Below are positions 28,901-36,988 of a DNA stretch of 64,000 bases, piece after piece. This DNA is from Blastopirellula retiformator. GTDB taxonomy: Bacteria > Planctomycetota > Planctomycetia > Pirellulales > Pirellulaceae. Position 1 is the stretch's first letter, and each line of letters starts with the position of its first letter. The notes beneath the pieces were generated by a model, which was given only the letters and a program-made list of their open reading frames with translations, made no database searches and was not told where the DNA came from. The stretch spans positions 124,894 through 188,893 of the forward strand of contig NZ_SJPF01000004.1 of the NCBI RefSeq assembly GCF_007859755.1. The letters are read 5' to 3'. Both the position numbers and the translations under genes were made by a program.

Positions 28901-31814
28901 GGACAATACGCCGATCGCCGGACTTGCGCCAAGCTTCTTCGTAAATGGTGACGATGGTTACATTTTCAACATCGTCGGCTTGATGTCGACGGTCGCGACG
29001 ACGGGGAACAACAGTGGCGTTAACGGCAACGGCGCCTACATGTTCCCCGACATGAGCGCCGGCGACTATGCTCGCATCGCGACGATGGAGTTCACGCTCG
29101 ACACCAACCTGATGGAACCCGATACGTCCGATCAGCTGATTTCGCTCTTCTATGGCGATCCTGCTCCGTTCGTCACCCCGACTAGCGGTCCGATTTCGGT
29201 GTTGCTCGACCCGACTGGAGCAACCGGCGACGGAGGTCCGGTCCTCGAGGCGACGGCGGAAGCGCAAGTCACTGTCGTCTCTTTCGACCAGATTTCGGAA
29301 AACACTTCGATGACCGAAGTAGTCACCGACTTCCTGGTCTTTGACGTCAACGCCTCTCCATTCAGCCTCAATCTGACTGGAAATGATTCGTTCAACAGCA
29401 AGTTTATCAACAACGCATTTACCGCTCAAAATCCGAGCGGCTCCGTGTCCAATCTTACTGGCAAGCTGTACGTTCAGATCCTGGATGCGACGATGTCGGA
29501 TCCAGCCAAGCTGCGAATTGTCGCTGCTGACCTACAGTTCGATATGGACGAGAGCTATACGCCGGCCGATGGCGTTAACCCGAACAATGCGGACGACGCG
29601 GCTCCGGCCAACTTAGGCCTGGAATCGGGTTCGCGCGATTTCGCCTTCCGCAACATGGAATTGATGCTCTCTGAAGCGATTGAGCTCGAAATTACAGGCG
29701 ATTTCTTCGGCGGCAGCATGGGACTGTTCGACTCCCAGGAGATGGACCTATTCTTCTCGTCCGGAAGAATTGACCAAGCTGAGTTCAAAAGCGTCGAAGG
29801 CATTTACGAAACCACGGAAACCGATCTCACCGGTAGCGTCGTCGACAGCTACGCCTCGGAATCGGGGACGATTACCGCGACGGATGGCGGCAGTGCCGGC
29901 TTTGCGGATGATGACATCTCGCTAACGTTCAACCTGAAGCGTGCGTTGGTCAATCAACCGCTTTCCCCTGGAGCAGCAACTCTCGTAAGCCTATTCGGAC
30001 AGTCGACCATTACTGCCACGTATGATGGAAATGGTGGCGGCGTACCGCTGATGGGTACGGTATCGGCAGATGGCGGACAACCGCTGGAAGAGGGTAGTGG
30101 CGTCTTCATGTCGGTCGTCGATTCGCCAACCGCGATGGACGAGAATGGCGAAATCGCCGCGTTGCCGGTCAGCAATACCTGGCAGAGCGAATGGGACACC
30201 TTCTGGGTTGAAGTCTGGGGCAATACGGCGGATGCCGCCGGAATTCAGTCTGGCGTTGTCGACCTGAAGTACAACACCAACTTGTTCACCGCGACGAAGA
30301 TCGAGTACGCCTCGACGTTCGACCAAAACCGTGGCGGCCTGATCAACGACGTGTCTGGCGTCATTACCAACCTCGGCAGCGGCACGTCTGCCGAAGGTGT
30401 TGGAAAAGATGGGTTCGTCCTGCTGGGTCGCGTCCGCTTCCAATCGCTGGTCCAGGATGGGCTGTCGATCGAAGACGGCCTGCAATACGGCCCGGCGAGC
30501 CTGGATCTGGAAATTACCCGCGGCCAGTTGGAACTGACCGATCAAGGTCTGGTCCGCGCCTCGACCGGCGACGCGCCGAACCTCGACGTTTGGGCCGTTC
30601 CTTACGATCTGGACGACGATGGCAACGTTTCGCTGGTCGACCTGATGCAGATCGTCCGCAACATCGGCAACCAGTCGATCGCAGTCGATGACGCCATGAC
30701 GGCGGCCACCGACTTCAACAACGACGGTTACACGTCGCTGGAAGACCTGACCTTGTTGGTCCGCAATGTCGGCGTCTCGAAGGCGACCGCCGAGAACCTG
30801 TCTTACCCGACCACGTTCACCCAACTGTGGGTCGGCAGCGGTCTGGTTACCGATGGGCCTGACACGGTCGACGCGATCTTCACGGCGGCCAACGCCGCCT
30901 GGGCCGAAGCCCTTGGCCTGGACGAGCCGCTCGACGTTCGCCTGGAAGTCACCAACCTGAGCGGCGCTCAGTTGGGTGAAGCCAAGCTGGTTGGGCTGAA
31001 CGAAGAAGGCCTGCCGGTTCGCGGCGTGCTGACCATCGACAGTGACGGCGCCGGCTTCGGCTGGTCGACCGACCTGGAAGGGGGCCCCAGCAGCGATCAG
31101 TACGACCTGTACACCGTGATGATGCACGAGCTGGGGCACTTGTACGGCTTCATGCCGCAGTACTCGGCGTTTGGCGAACACATCGAGACGTTTGAGGATT
31201 CGGTCATCTTCGTCGGCGACATGTTCGCCGTCGAGATGGACGCTCGCGGCGAGCACGTGAATGCGGATCTCTACTCGTCGGATCTCATGAGCCCCTACTT
31301 GGCTCCGGGCATTCGCAAGGAGATCTCGTCGCTCAACGTCGAGATGATCCTGACCGCCTACGCCTCGGCCGACGAGAACACGACAGTCGATCCCCGTAGC
31401 GCCGCGTTAACCGAGCAATCGGCCGACGGTCAGAGTCCGGTCATCGTCAGCCCGGTCACCGAAACGACCACCGTCGAAATTGAATCGGTCCTGTCGACCA
31501 CCAGCTTCGTGCTGGGAGACGACGTCGCCGACCTGTCCGACGTCAGCGGTCGCACCGGGGTCGCGGTCGTCATGCCCGAAACGACCCGTCGCACGCTGGA
31601 GCAGAACGGCATCGCGTTCAAGACGCTGTCGAACTACTCGGCGGTCGAAGCGGAGTACGTCTCGGAAGCGATGACCGACGTCGACACCTACTTCGACGAC
31701 TCGTCGCTGATCGAATCGACGATCTCCGATATCGACGTCAGCGAATCGGGCGACGCCGAAGACGAATCGCTCGACGATCTGTTCGCCGAATGGGACGAAA
31801 TCGAAATGGCCTAA
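22995..31814 (+). CDS. Giant cadherin-repeat surface protein with cohesin-dockerin and metalloprotease-like tail
   Basis: The product is 2939 residues from ATG 22995 (a GTG three codons upstream is possible). The leader is basic (MKNTDWTRENNRKLRKHGRN) and carries ERLEIRDLLALT, the planctomycete motif. At least seven cadherin-type calcium linkers are visible between about 700 and 1760 (forms of DVNEAP, DINETP, DANDAP). Bacterial Ig-like repeats precede them. A cohesin-like domain with SEWDTFWVEVWG lies near 2400, dockerin loops (DLDDDGNVSLVDL near 2538, DFNNDGYTSLEDL) follow, then a metalloprotease-like tail with HELGHLYGF (2711-2719). The third zinc ligand expected of metzincins is replaced by Pro. 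The end is acidic. It is predicted to be exported, calcium-stiffened and extracellular, perhaps in adhesion. A terminator follows. Confidence 0.9.
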   Translation: MKNTDWTRENNRKLRKHGRNRRRQAHQKLASERLEIRDLLALTTIDLVEDLTIAEGTTRDITLDHISGASSVLVGLKIKGTGGNFDPNVPLIHLKDNPSQVITPVSAMANVNGTTDSLVFFEMGTATLTIEVGGNGGGEFQAEIFLFGDSDGSGMTSEQEYMKASAAQMQGAGTGNQNTALYYKSVWGIDFNQSQYDYEFDLNQNGKVESHELSWVQRNQNVVIHLDLIGDIDPPTIEVGLVDDSAAVDFPGADSDGVTNVLPATSTEAVIRGSITDFSNITGATISGTDATFDLFADTIAEKDLSDIRNITFGLSADDLETLFGTDVTAGGAFTLMLNATDDLGNTYATPINFTFEFDTTAPAAPSIDLTTDTGVSTTDDLTNASTLQFEVTTEAGSIVELFVDGVSAGKLIDGADAGEVLFNLMSQFTTDDDYDITAMAYDAAGNASALSTVLTVTVDRNIDAPVLDLANKSVEAGASATRTEEDNADFEVTVEVGATVTIGGISATDSDDDGKVTISDVPLSVGVNTLQVTYTDEAGNSGSTTVEIVSNNTPVVDNTSLDGASLDETTPDNLNNPVSLIGFNVDLTAGSKDVGETLSYEVSGIDALDDSLNSLGAAGVIVSINAGGVVTISDPTGTLNFENGVRYLTFTVKATDDKGDGFDNNPGEGLTSAGVTFTIDVNDINETPTLTPTTVTGSIDENSAAMAAVTLDQMLTAFDPDNTDGEGLEQTLTYQFATGGNPDGLFDIDGTTGAITLKAGDTLDYEVAKSYQLTIEITDSVTTSAPVTVDITVNDVNEAPEIDEASYSFTIDEIADNSSTAEDSQVGLVSATDPDAADDTSTATNPTFAELTYTLTGTGAENFNVDSAGNIKVAANATLDFETQSVFNLTLTATDINGAGLDSVGVPVTITLNDVNETPRIEDAIYMAGVAEDAGAGAPVSVTPALSAVDPDDADSVNLETLTYSFEGGGLTSGPFTINPADGTITVTAEDSLDFETQDTYVLSIVVTDGVNTSAPLALTVNISDVNEAPVLNATNYTVSELMLQNASGDTGLTLDFTDPEGGVVTFTNLTASESGDNYFTFEVDGNGKIHYTNGPVPPGTYELSFEGTDDGSPAQMFSGTITINVVDNLPPVVDDDEFDVAENLADDTTAFTLTFSEQNGETDGIASVTLQDSAGGAFRLGTLSGNSIDVIIDDTTLIDFESDPTMSITVRVTDGVGSFADYVIDINVPDANDAPTYVGGTNFSTDEFVAAIPPTDGTPADDSDLSPALDLSTAFTDQDASDMGNLTFSIDPASNPDGIFAVQGSKIVVANPGLLDFDDGPTSYDITVQAFDGDATTSQVITISLTPQNELPLPTDGNGTPLTHDAGVVDLGVLNLIFDDIVPADNKAGETLPGGLSMNGILDVLDKLNLAADPEGDTIFFSQIGDVSQFLIDSATGEIELAASLAEPVGNFDDYELFFNYGDGADTSDVLLGATGGMKLAIRVQRNNPPVITPDTASATIAEGTAVDTPVGIELTLTDADVADTILTPALSGQFSGAFKLVETSTNVYSLQVADPALLDYEAVRAVNADGEITLMVDVMDDRGGVAATVALTVTVTDVNEAPSFDNGSFSFTVDEIAPGSATDTGTMLTGGPVAVTDPDAADDGVVPASDASFSQLAFELSGTGAENFEIDANGVITVAAGADLDFETTSQYVLTVSVTDQNGAGLSAPTTATVTIDINDVNEAPETSGEATAAIVIDESQLFAGGNPNFEANVTVQIPDPNQANSTIDRDGYELRFAIEDIVDEMDNPIFSDVDDAIANLTFDVVSGFSYANGDSFVSATVDGNTGELVLHVLHYLPSQNRAPQTITIRAEDPDGLFSAEADLTIKFEVENIVDVQIRAVKDISANDGTGGGVTQELLPGSESLTLVADDSLDNTFYYELWVSVNYGADQAAPGRVYFDGMSLFNYNLQYDNRYLNLVTSGFDQLDNTPIAGLAPSFFVNGDDGYIFNIVGLMSTVATTGNNSGVNGNGAYMFPDMSAGDYARIATMEFTLDTNLMEPDTSDQLISLFYGDPAPFVTPTSGPISVLLDPTGATGDGGPVLEATAEAQVTVVSFDQISENTSMTEVVTDFLVFDVNASPFSLNLTGNDSFNSKFINNAFTAQNPSGSVSNLTGKLYVQILDATMSDPAKLRIVAADLQFDMDESYTPADGVNPNNADDAAPANLGLESGSRDFAFRNMELMLSEAIELEITGDFFGGSMGLFDSQEMDLFFSSGRIDQAEFKSVEGIYETTETDLTGSVVDSYASESGTITATDGGSAGFADDDISLTFNLKRALVNQPLSPGAATLVSLFGQSTITATYDGNGGGVPLMGTVSADGGQPLEEGSGVFMSVVDSPTAMDENGEIAALPVSNTWQSEWDTFWVEVWGNTADAAGIQSGVVDLKYNTNLFTATKIEYASTFDQNRGGLINDVSGVITNLGSGTSAEGVGKDGFVLLGRVRFQSLVQDGLSIEDGLQYGPASLDLEITRGQLELTDQGLVRASTGDAPNLDVWAVPYDLDDDGNVSLVDLMQIVRNIGNQSIAVDDAMTAATDFNNDGYTSLEDLTLLVRNVGVSKATAENLSYPTTFTQLWVGSGLVTDGPDTVDAIFTAANAAWAEALGLDEPLDVRLEVTNLSGAQLGEAKLVGLNEEGLPVRGVLTIDSDGAGFGWSTDLEGGPSSDQYDLYTVMMHELGHLYGFMPQYSAFGEHIETFEDSVIFVGDMFAVEMDARGEHVNADLYSSDLMSPYLAPGIRKEISSLNVEMILTAYASADENTTVDPRSAALTEQSADGQSPVIVSPVTETTTVEIESVLSTTSFVLGDDVADLSDVSGRTGVAVVMPETTRRTLEQNGIAFKTLSNYSAVEAEYVSEAMTDVDTYFDDSSLIESTISDIDVSESGDAEDESLDDLFAEWDEIEMA

Positions 31815-31844
31815 TCGCCAATCGAAACCATCACCCACGAAAAA

Positions 31845-31873
31845 GGGTCGCCTGCGAAGGCGACCTTTTTTTT
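31845..31873 (+). terminator. Rho-independent terminator of the giant gene
   Basis: The stem GGTCGCCT/AGGCGACC with a GCGA loop is followed by eight T, about 30 bases after the stop codon and between convergent genes. Confidence 0.9.
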
Positions 31874-31893
31874 GTAGTGGTTTGCGGCGACTC

Positions 31894-32568
31894 TTATCGC
31901 AGCCAGAAGTTCGACGGCTCGGTACCATCGCGATCGACCTGGAAGCACTCCAGCAGATTACACTCGACGGCGGTCAACTTGCCGCCGCCGACGCAAAACG
32001 TGTCGGCGGCAATCAAATGGCCGAAGTCGCCTGGCAGCCCATCCTTCTGCGGCGTGTGGCCAACAAACGCCTGCTTCCCGTTTTCGTGCTGCGGTGGCGG
32101 CGCGGGTCGCAGATGCTCCCAATAAAGAAACAGGGGAGGCTGATCTTTGAGCGGCAAATCGTATTGATAGTTCGCGTGGACGAAGAAGAATTTGTCGGTC
32201 TCGAAATAGGGCGCCGTCGCCAGCAGAAAATCCCAATGGCTTTGGGGGACGTTATTCAGACTGCCGCCGTAGCTCTCCATCGTTTCGGCGCCGCCGCATT
32301 CGCGCCAAAAATGACGCTGCTCACTGCTAGTGCGCGAGTTCAACATCATCACTTCATGATTCCCTCGCAGAAAAATCATCTGCGTCCGCCCGCTCCACTC
32401 GATTAACAGGTCGATCACGCCGGCCGAATCGGGTCCACGATCGACGTAGTCGCCGAGCATCACGACCATATCTTCCGCTCGCGGGGCAATCTGCGCCAGC
32501 AGTGCCGCTAAAGCGTCACAACATCCATGTACGTCGCCAATGGCGAAAATTCGAGATCCAGCAGTCAT
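31894..32568 (-). CDS. PPP-family metallophosphatase
   Basis: The product is 224 residues from ATG 32568; a GTG three codons upstream is a weaker alternative. It contains the three metal-binding signatures of the phosphoprotein phosphatase superfamily in order: GDVHG near the start, GDYVDRG, and GNHE, with later histidines in FVHANY and VGHTPQ. Length and motifs match bacterial PrpA-like or symmetric diadenosine-tetraphosphate hydrolase-like enzymes, which are cytoplasmic and use two metal ions. The substrate, phosphoprotein or Ap4A, cannot be told from the sequence. It faces the giant surface gene across a terminator. Confidence 0.88.
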   Translation of the reverse strand: MTAGSRIFAIGDVHGCCDALAALLAQIAPRAEDMVVMLGDYVDRGPDSAGVIDLLIEWSGRTQMIFLRGNHEVMMLNSRTSSEQRHFWRECGGAETMESYGGSLNNVPQSHWDFLLATAPYFETDKFFFVHANYQYDLPLKDQPPLFLYWEHLRPAPPPQHENGKQAFVGHTPQKDGLPGDFGHLIAADTFCVGGGKLTAVECNLLECFQVDRDGTEPSNFWLR

Positions 32569-32731
32569 CGTCCGCACTATCGAAGGTGAATTCCAAGGCG
32601 CCAGTATTCTACGTCATGATGGTGAAAAGTGGACGAGCGATTTCCCGAGAGATCGTTTGGAAGCAAGTCAATAAAAAACGGCGCGGTCTCCCCACTTTTC
32701 GTCGAAGCGGGTTTCCATTAGTTTGGCCTAA

Positions 32732-32880
32732 CAGTCCGTTGATTTTCTCAACGGGCTGCTGGATCGCAGGGATGCGATCCCAAAATCGCGACGTAAGTCG
32801 TTATTTTGCGAGCCGCGAAGAGCTACGCTCTGAGCCTGGCGAGGTTGGAAGATGCCACGAGGGCATTTTTCAACAGGCAG
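32732..32880 (-). repeat. Repeat family B, copy 1
   Basis: This is a 149-base element bounded by CAGTCCGTTGATTTTCTCAA and TTTTTCAACAGGCAG. It is about 90 percent identical by eye to the copies at 41945 and 53830, which lie in the opposite orientation. It contains two internal palindromes (ATCGCAGGGATGCGAT and a TTTTGCGAGCCGCGAA region). It sits 67 bases before the M24 peptidase gene and could influence its leader. Confidence 0.85.
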
Positions 32881-32947
32881 CTAAGGGTGGAGCGCCGGAC
32901 CGACGTCGCCAACCTACAACGACGTTTTACAACGAGAGGGAGACGCG

Positions 32948-34057
32948 ATGAGCGAACTAGACCTGAACATCGATGCAAGCCGAGCACGCCAGCAACGACT
33001 TTGGAACGCACTCGCCTCGGTCGAACTCGACGCGATTATCGTCACGCAAATCGAACATATTCAATATCTGGTCGGTCCCCGTTTCGCGTGGACGCATTCG
33101 CCGGCCGCGATTCTGTTCGCCGACGGCACGACGACGTTGATCGCCCCGAACGAGCCCCCGGCAACCGCCGCGGCCGATGAGATTTTGACTTACGAAGCGC
33201 AGTGGCTTTGCACGCTGCGAAACGACCAGCGTCACGCCTGCAGCGAAGTCTTGTTGACCTACCTGAAGTCGCGCGACAAGCTCGGCAAGATCGGCGTCGA
33301 ATATTCGACCTTCTCGCTGCACATGTCGCAGCAGCTCGACGCGACGCTGGTCGACGTCGAACCGACCCTCTATCAACTGCGTCGCAAGAAGGATCCGGAC
33401 GAGCTGGCCCGCCTAAAGAAGGCGATCACCGGCACCGCGCGGATGTACGAGGTGGCCCGCGACATGATCCGCCCCGGCGTCAGCGAACTGAACGTCTTCA
33501 ACGCGCTGCAAGCGGCGGCGGTAAAAGAATATGGCGAGATGCTGACCGGCGCCGGCAACGACTACGCCAGTGGAGAGAAGGGGGGACCGCCGCGGGATCG
33601 CCTGACCGAAGATGGCGAGTTGTACATTCTTGACCTGGGGCCCGCCTATCGGGGCTACTTTGCCGACAACTGCCGCACGATCGCCGTCAACGGCAAGCCG
33701 ACCGACGAGCAACAACAAACGTGGGAGATCGTCATGCAGACGTTTGACCACGTCCAAAAGACCGTGCGTCCCGGTAAAAGCTGCAAAGAGTTGTTCAACG
33801 AAGTCGTGGGGATCCTTAGCGCCGCTCCGATTGGCGTTTTCGACCATCACTTGGGGCACGGCATTGGCCTCTTCCCGCATGAAGGCCCGCACCTGAACTC
33901 CTGCTGGGACGACGTCTTCGCCGAAGGGGACGTCTTCACCGTCGAGCCAGGCCTGTATGACGAGAAGCTTCGTTACGGCATGCGGCTAGAGAACGACTAC
34001 CTGGTGACCGCCGACGGCGTCGAGCTGCTCTCCGATTTCCCGATTGGGCTGACCTAA
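32948..34057 (+). CDS. M24 family aminopeptidase (Xaa-Pro peptidase type)
   Basis: The product is 369 residues, with AGAGGGAG about 7 bases before the ATG. An N-terminal creatinase-like domain (about 1-130) precedes the pita-bread catalytic domain. The five M24 metal ligands appear in order: Asp in LYILDLGPAY, Asp in FADNCRT, His in HHLGHGIGL, Glu in FTVEPGLY and Glu in MRLENDY. It is a cytoplasmic di-metal peptidase expected to remove residues before proline or act on dipeptides. Enzyme class is firm; the exact substrate (prolidase versus aminopeptidase P) is not. Confidence 0.9.
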   Translation: MSELDLNIDASRARQQRLWNALASVELDAIIVTQIEHIQYLVGPRFAWTHSPAAILFADGTTTLIAPNEPPATAAADEILTYEAQWLCTLRNDQRHACSEVLLTYLKSRDKLGKIGVEYSTFSLHMSQQLDATLVDVEPTLYQLRRKKDPDELARLKKAITGTARMYEVARDMIRPGVSELNVFNALQAAAVKEYGEMLTGAGNDYASGEKGGPPRDRLTEDGELYILDLGPAYRGYFADNCRTIAVNGKPTDEQQQTWEIVMQTFDHVQKTVRPGKSCKELFNEVVGILSAAPIGVFDHHLGHGIGLFPHEGPHLNSCWDDVFAEGDVFTVEPGLYDEKLRYGMRLENDYLVTADGVELLSDFPIGLT

Positions 34058-34080
34058 ACGGGTTCAGCTCTCCGCCAAGA

Positions 34081-34635
34081 TCAGTTCAAATTCGGGTCGG
34101 TCGGCATGCCCTTTAAATGGAGCGTTGACCGCATGATGTCGGAACCGATCTTGCTGGTCACGTCCTTCCAGAGCCGATCGACGTCGGTCGTAAAAACCAG
34201 CTCGGCGTCGGCCGGCAACAACAGCCAGCCGCCGGCGTCCATCTCAGCCTCCAGCTGATGCTGGCCCCAGCCCGAGTAGCCGATGAACAGCCGCTTCGGT
34301 TCAATCGATTGGCGGACCAACGTTTCGAGATGGTCCTTGTCGCTCGAGAAATAGACGCCCGGCAGAACCTCGATTTCGCCTGCCGCCTTGTAGGCGTGCA
34401 GCGCCATTAGCGGACCTTGTACCGGGCCGCCCAAAAAAACCGGGCTCTCGTCCTCGATTTCCTCTTCCGCGACCTCTTGCCACATCGCCGCCATCGTCAG
34501 TTCGGTCGGGCGAGTCAAAACCAAGCCAAGCGCCCCTTCGTCGTCATGCTGCACCATCAAGACGACCGTCCGCAAGAAGTTGGGATCCGGCAAATGAGGG
34601 GACGCAATCAGCAATTGACCTTGAAGCGACTGCAT
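34081..34635 (-). CDS. YqgE/AlgH family protein
   Basis: The product is 184 residues from ATG 34635; the frame is open further upstream but the family begins at MQSLQGQLLIASPHLPDPNF, as here. Other family marks are VVLMVQHDDEGALGLVLTRP, VFLGGPVQGPLMALH, FIGYSGWGQHQLEAEM and GGWLLLPAD. YqgE/AlgH proteins are conserved bacterial cytoplasmic proteins with a flavin-reductase-like fold and no settled biochemical role; AlgH was linked to alginate regulation in Pseudomonas. It converges with the M24 gene and precedes no clear operon partner. Confidence 0.9.
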   Translation of the reverse strand: MQSLQGQLLIASPHLPDPNFLRTVVLMVQHDDEGALGLVLTRPTELTMAAMWQEVAEEEIEDESPVFLGGPVQGPLMALHAYKAAGEIEVLPGVYFSSDKDHLETLVRQSIEPKRLFIGYSGWGQHQLEAEMDAGGWLLLPADAELVFTTDVDRLWKDVTSKIGSDIMRSTLHLKGMPTDPNLN

Positions 34636-34742
34636 GTTGCGAAACCTCGTGCGGCAAGTGAACGAAAGCCTGACGCTTTCTATTTTTGATCGAAACGGCG
34701 CAAAAAACCAGGGTGCGCACTTTTTGATCAGCGAGCAGACAG

Positions 34743-35768
34743 TTAGTCCGCAGAGACGTACGATTTCGAGCCGTGCGGATCGCGCCAGATGCAGCCGCCC
34801 CACGACCAACCGACGCCAAAGCCGACCATCACATGCTTGCGATGCGCTTCCAGACGTCCCCGTTTTCGCAGGTCATGAATCAAGATCGGAATGGTCGCCG
34901 AGACCGTATTGCCATACTGGCTAAGTTCGATCGGCATCCGCGCTTCGTCCAGCTCCAACCGCTCCTGCAGTTGCTCTAGCATTTTTCGCGTCGCCTGATG
35001 GAACAGATAGAGATCCAACTGCTGGCGATCCATCGCAGCGGCGGCCAAGATGTTTTCGATCAGTTGCGGAATCGCGCCGACGGTAAAGCTGATCAGGCTC
35101 GGACCATCCATATACAAGCGGCTGCTCCACCGCTTGCGATGACGCGGCTGAATCGCATCCTCGGCCGGTCGAGCGCCTCCCTCGGTCGCTAGCAACGTAT
35201 TGGCGCCAGAACCGTCCGTTCCAAACTGAAAGCCGTACAGCTCTTGCTTGTCGCTCGCCTCGACCAAGGTCGCCGCAGCGCCATCGCCAAATATCGTGCG
35301 AATACTCCGATCATCGGCGGCAATGTACTTCGAGTACGTTTCGGCCGTAATGAACAAAACGCGGCGAGCGACGCCCGAGCGAATCAAACCGTCCGCCATC
35401 GCCAGGCCGTAAATATACCCAGAGCAGCCCAGATTGAAATCGAGCGCGCCGCAACTGGTCGGCAAGCCAAGACGTTCTTGGATCAAACAAGCGGTCGTCG
35501 GCAGCGGATAGTCCGGCGTCTGCGTGCAGAACAGCAAGAAGTCGATCGACTTCGGATCGACGCCATGTTCCTCGAACAAGCGCAGCGCCGCTTTGACGCC
35601 CAGATCCGAGGCGCACTCTCCTTCGGCGGCGACATGGCGTTGCTCGATCCCCGTCTTGGCGGCGATCAAGTTCATGTCCCACTGGGGGAACTCGGCCTGC
35701 AGCTGTTCGTTCGTTTCGACCCGCTCCGGCAAATGGATAGCGATCGGTCCGATCGACGCGTACTTCAC
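34743..35768 (-). CDS. Beta-ketoacyl-ACP synthase III family enzyme
   Basis: The product is 341 residues from a GTG at 35768, chosen because AAAGGA lies six bases upstream and KYASIGPIAIHLPERVETN is the normal FabH-like beginning; an upstream GTG at 35828 would add 20 residues. The catalytic triad is visible: Cys115 in NLGCSGYIYGL, His in LYLFHQATRKML and Asn in YGNTVSATIPI, as is GDGAAATLVE. KAS III enzymes condense an acyl-CoA with malonyl-ACP to start fatty acid or related acyl chains. No other fatty-acid genes adjoin it, so it may be a paralogue for a specialised product. Confidence 0.9.
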   Translation of the reverse strand: MKYASIGPIAIHLPERVETNEQLQAEFPQWDMNLIAAKTGIEQRHVAAEGECASDLGVKAALRLFEEHGVDPKSIDFLLFCTQTPDYPLPTTACLIQERLGLPTSCGALDFNLGCSGYIYGLAMADGLIRSGVARRVLFITAETYSKYIAADDRSIRTIFGDGAAATLVEASDKQELYGFQFGTDGSGANTLLATEGGARPAEDAIQPRHRKRWSSRLYMDGPSLISFTVGAIPQLIENILAAAAMDRQQLDLYLFHQATRKMLEQLQERLELDEARMPIELSQYGNTVSATIPILIHDLRKRGRLEAHRKHVMVGFGVGWSWGGCIWRDPHGSKSYVSAD

Positions 35769-35988
35769 AAAGCGTCCTTTGCTTTTCAAATCAGCGGAAG
35801 ATGTCGCCGCAAATTGGACATCGTTCACCGTTACTTGTTTGCCTAACAGAGCTTAACGAATCTGGGGAAGGAGGGAAGACCGGATTGGCCCAGTCGTCGT
35901 TCGACCTTGACGTGCCAGCGTCGTTTTTTCTACGCTTCGCTCGCTTCATGAACACTTCATCGCCGATCAGTTACTGGACAGCCGGGTC

Positions 35989-36783
35989 ATGACTTCTCAC
36001 CGCATCGCCCGGCGACTTTTCCTTTCGGCCGCATTGGCGGTCGGAAGCGCTCCGGCAATGGCTTGGGCAGATACCCCAGAATGGCCAGACGAACAGCAGA
36101 TCGAGCCGTTTGTCATCCACGCCGACTTTGCCATCCAATCGGTTCCCCAGTTCGACGGGGAGCTGGCCGGACTCCGCCGCGACCTCGCCAGCTTTCTTAC
36201 TTTGCCCAAGCAGCTGACTGAGATCCACGTCTACCTGTTCGGATCAGCATCCACTTATCGAGAGTACGTCACCCGATACTTCCCCGGCGTCCCACAACGG
36301 CGGGCCTTGTTTATCCAGGCCAACGATGTGCCAATGGTCTTCGCCCATCGCTCGCCCCATTTGCTGACCGATTTGCGCCACGAGTGCTGTCACTCTCTGG
36401 CCCATCAGGCCCACAAGGACTTACCGCTGTGGCTCGATGAAGGAATCGCCGAGTACTTTGAGCCGCCGCAACAGAACCGCCGCAGCCGCAGCGACTATTT
36501 GCCGCAAGTCGCCCAGGAAGCCGAACTGGGCCAGCTAACCCCACTGACGACGCTCGAAAGACTACGCAGCGTCAACGCGATGGGAGACCGCCAGTATCGC
36601 CATTGTTGGGCCTGGGTCCATTTTCTCCGCCATGGTCCCGAAGAGGCACAGCAGGCGCTTCGCCAATACTTTGCCGCCCAACCGCAGCAACCGAAAACGC
36701 CGGCCTCTTACTATCTGCGGCGGCAACTCACCGATCCAGACGCCGATTGCCGCCAATATCTAAGGACGCTCGACCCGTCCTAA
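35989..36783 (+). CDS. Exported gluzincin-like protease (HECCH)
   Basis: The product is 264 residues. The N-terminus HRIARRLFLSAALAVGSAP has a twin arginine followed by a hydrophobic stretch, suggesting Tat or Sec export with cleavage near AWA. The zinc motif HECCH sits near residue 138, and LWLDEGIAEYFE about 20 residues later supplies the glutamate ligand of the gluzincin (MA) clan. Similar domains in planctomycetes are annotated DUF1570-like. It is probably a periplasmic or surface metallopeptidase; substrate unknown. It is divergent from the KAS III gene. Confidence 0.78.
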   Translation: MTSHRIARRLFLSAALAVGSAPAMAWADTPEWPDEQQIEPFVIHADFAIQSVPQFDGELAGLRRDLASFLTLPKQLTEIHVYLFGSASTYREYVTRYFPGVPQRRALFIQANDVPMVFAHRSPHLLTDLRHECCHSLAHQAHKDLPLWLDEGIAEYFEPPQQNRRSRSDYLPQVAQEAELGQLTPLTTLERLRSVNAMGDRQYRHCWAWVHFLRHGPEEAQQALRQYFAAQPQQPKTPASYYLRRQLTDPDADCRQYLRTLDPS

Positions 36784-36988
36784 TCGCTTGGCCGCTTCTC
36801 TACGCCACGAACTCAACGCACTCACCTCATTCTGCGCAGACATCCAAAGCGGCGATAAACCGAACCGATTAGATTTCCTCATTTTCCGCTTCGTGGTCGG
36901 TCGAACATTATCTGCACGCGGCGGTGATGATCACCCTAAGCCGCGGTATCGACCAATTTCATGTGGCGTCGTTTTGAAGGGACTCAAA

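Noticed and set aside
34636-34809. N-terminal extension of the YqgE gene
   Set aside because: The frame is open but family proteins begin at the MQSLQGQLLIASP start; the extension is Arg/Cys-rich and unlike coding sequence.
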